Under the pieces are notes generated by a model that made no database searches, was not told the origin of the DNA, and was given only the letters and a program-made list of their open reading frames with translations. Position numbers and translations under genes: made by a program. Of a stretch of 48,963 nucleotides of DNA, positions 47,933 to 48,963 are shown one piece after another. Numbering within the stretch: the first letter of the stretch is position 1; the number at the start of each line of letters is the position of its first letter. The DNA comes from Aerococcaceae bacterium DSM 111176 (lineage in GTDB: Bacteria > Bacillota > Bacilli > Lactobacillales > Aerococcaceae), in the NCBI GenBank assembly GCA_015863215.1, contig JACBXN010000013.1:1-48963 (forward strand). Reading direction: 5' to 3'.

Positions 47933-48781
47933 ATGAATCAAGGTGGTGCAAATTATAACGTCTTTGGAATATCACATCAAAAAGGAATTCAGAATGAGGT
48001 GAAATTTCACACACATTTCCAGTATGAAATCTTTATATTTTATAAAGGTGATGTAAAATATGCAATTGGAAATAATATGTATGAATTACATCCAGGAGAT
48101 ATTGTGGTCCTTGATGGAAGTTTAATGCATCGTCCATTCATTTTCTCAGACGACAGATTTTATGAAAGAAGTATTGTGCAATTTTCTAGCGAATGGGTTT
48201 ATCCAGTATTAAAATCATTGAAAATGATTAATGTTTTAAAAGTGTTTGAAACCGATCATTTTGCGATACTAAGATCTGAAAATGCTGGAGAAATATCAGA
48301 TCTTGAAGTGCATATACAAGCAATTGAAGCTTATATACGAGATGAAAAATTATCCGAAACTGAAGCAGAGTTACAAATAGAGTTGGTTTATCTATTGCTA
48401 AAACTTAATAAGCAGTTCAGAGCTGTTGAAACTAGAAGGTCAGATCAGCTTGGTGAGAAATATGATTATATACAAGGTGCAGTCCAGTATGTACAAAATA
48501 ATTTTCAGGAAAGCTTTACTCTGGATGAAATTGCGGAATACCTGAGTATCAGCAAGTCTTACTTAGTACATTTATTTAAAGAATTAACAGGAAACTCAGT
48601 GATGGATTATGCGATGCAATATCGCCCTAAACAAGCAATGCACATGCTTGCAGCGTACCCTAATTTGAAGAACAAAGAGATTTGCTATCAATGCGGATTT
48701 CAAAATGAGTCTCATTTCAGTCGTTATTTTAAAAAAAATACAGGTTATACCCCAAGTGAATTTAAGAAAAAATCACTATAA
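47933..48781 (+). CDS. AraC-family transcriptional regulator
   Basis: 282 residues. N-terminal cupin-type sensor (about 15-100; HTHFQYEIFIFYKGDVKYAI, LHPGDIVVLDGSLMHRP) and a C-terminal double HTH (about 180-280; TLDEIAEYLSISKSYLVHLFKE, and EICYQCGFQNESHFSRYFKKNTGYTPSEF). It probably senses a sugar and controls the upstream GH2 and symporter genes. The start ATG 47933 follows AAGGAGGGATCGCTGGAA. No dedicated terminator follows before the terminal repeat region. Confidence 0.9.
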   Translation: MNQGGANYNVFGISHQKGIQNEVKFHTHFQYEIFIFYKGDVKYAIGNNMYELHPGDIVVLDGSLMHRPFIFSDDRFYERSIVQFSSEWVYPVLKSLKMINVLKVFETDHFAILRSENAGEISDLEVHIQAIEAYIRDEKLSETEAELQIELVYLLLKLNKQFRAVETRRSDQLGEKYDYIQGAVQYVQNNFQESFTLDEIAEYLSISKSYLVHLFKELTGNSVMDYAMQYRPKQAMHMLAAYPNLKNKEICYQCGFQNESHFSRYFKKNTGYTPSEFKKKSL

Positions 48782-48836
48782 ATTTTGAGAGAAACTACTT
48801 TAATGATAAAGTGAATTTATATTAATTGAACCTAAA

Positions 48837-48963
48837 AGGGGCTGGGCAAAAAGTCCCAAATAAACAACCAGCGAACTCAAAACCAATAGAGTTCGCTGGT
48901 TGTTTTTATGCATTGAATTTTTTGACGTGTTTTCCCTCATTTTAACGGCACCCCTTCGGATCA
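48837..48963. repeat. Probable edge of another mobile element, with a 17-bp hairpin
   Basis: AGGGGCTGGGCAAAAAGTCCC begins near 48837, a motif that often marks insertion-sequence ends in Firmicutes. A perfect 17-bp inverted repeat follows (48862-48878 with 48889-48905, 10-nt loop). Beyond it, minus-strand frames into the window edge could be a transposase 3' end. The element type (perhaps IS1182-like) is a guess because too little is present. The hairpin would also terminate araC transcription (T4 follows). Confidence 0.4.

Overview
The window is low-G+C Firmicutes DNA. AGGAGG-type ribosome binding sites, TTGA/TATAAT promoters, many intrinsic terminators, a Veg homologue, a short ProB without a PUA domain, a GlnP-type binding-protein/permease fusion and an Mga-like regulator fit a non-sporulating member of the Lactobacillales (Aerococcaceae or Carnobacteriaceae-like). 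The order placement is inferred from gene content only.

Layout. 1-941 is the end of an ISL3-family insertion sequence, cut by the window edge. 1027-1893 is an unrecognised membrane protein with a catabolite-repression (cre) site at its promoter. 2429-19583 is the conserved housekeeping run metS-tatD-rnmV-rsmA-veg-pth-mfd-rqcP-divIC-yabR-tilS-hpt-ftsH-hslO-lysS. It matches the Bacillus subtilis order with the sporulation genes and several others missing. 19739-25529 holds an AlkD-like repair protein, a CopB-type copper ATPase with His-rich repeats and a cop-box operator, a DJ-1/PfpI protein, and proBA. 25727-35000 holds an orphan Mga-like regulator, a glutamine-type ABC transporter, a bacterial eRF1-like (baeRF) protein, a His-rich zinc-type CDF exporter and a NatAB-like exporter. 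35011-42985 holds an envelope pair (trigger-factor-C-like protein plus beta-lactamase-fold protein), a TrpX-like tryptophan-binding protein behind an elaborate leader, an ArsC/Spx-like protein, PepF, a 51-bp tandem repeat array and a LysM protein with an Apf-like C-terminus. 43340-48781 is a sugar-use locus: GH2 glycosidase, GPH-family symporter and AraC-family regulator, with cre sites. The last ~130 bases look like the edge of another mobile element.

Most notable: the trpX-like gene on the minus strand is preceded by what looks like a complete ribosome-mediated attenuator. A 17-codon leader peptide with a strong ribosome binding site and two Trp codons is followed by two intrinsic terminators. 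An 11-bp perfect pairing would disrupt both terminators. A further 9-bp pairing, starting just after the leader stop codon, would free that antiterminator only when a ribosome stalls at the Trp codons. Firmicutes normally sense tryptophan with T-boxes or TRAP, and no T-box signature is present here.

No rRNA, tRNA or CRISPR was recognised.
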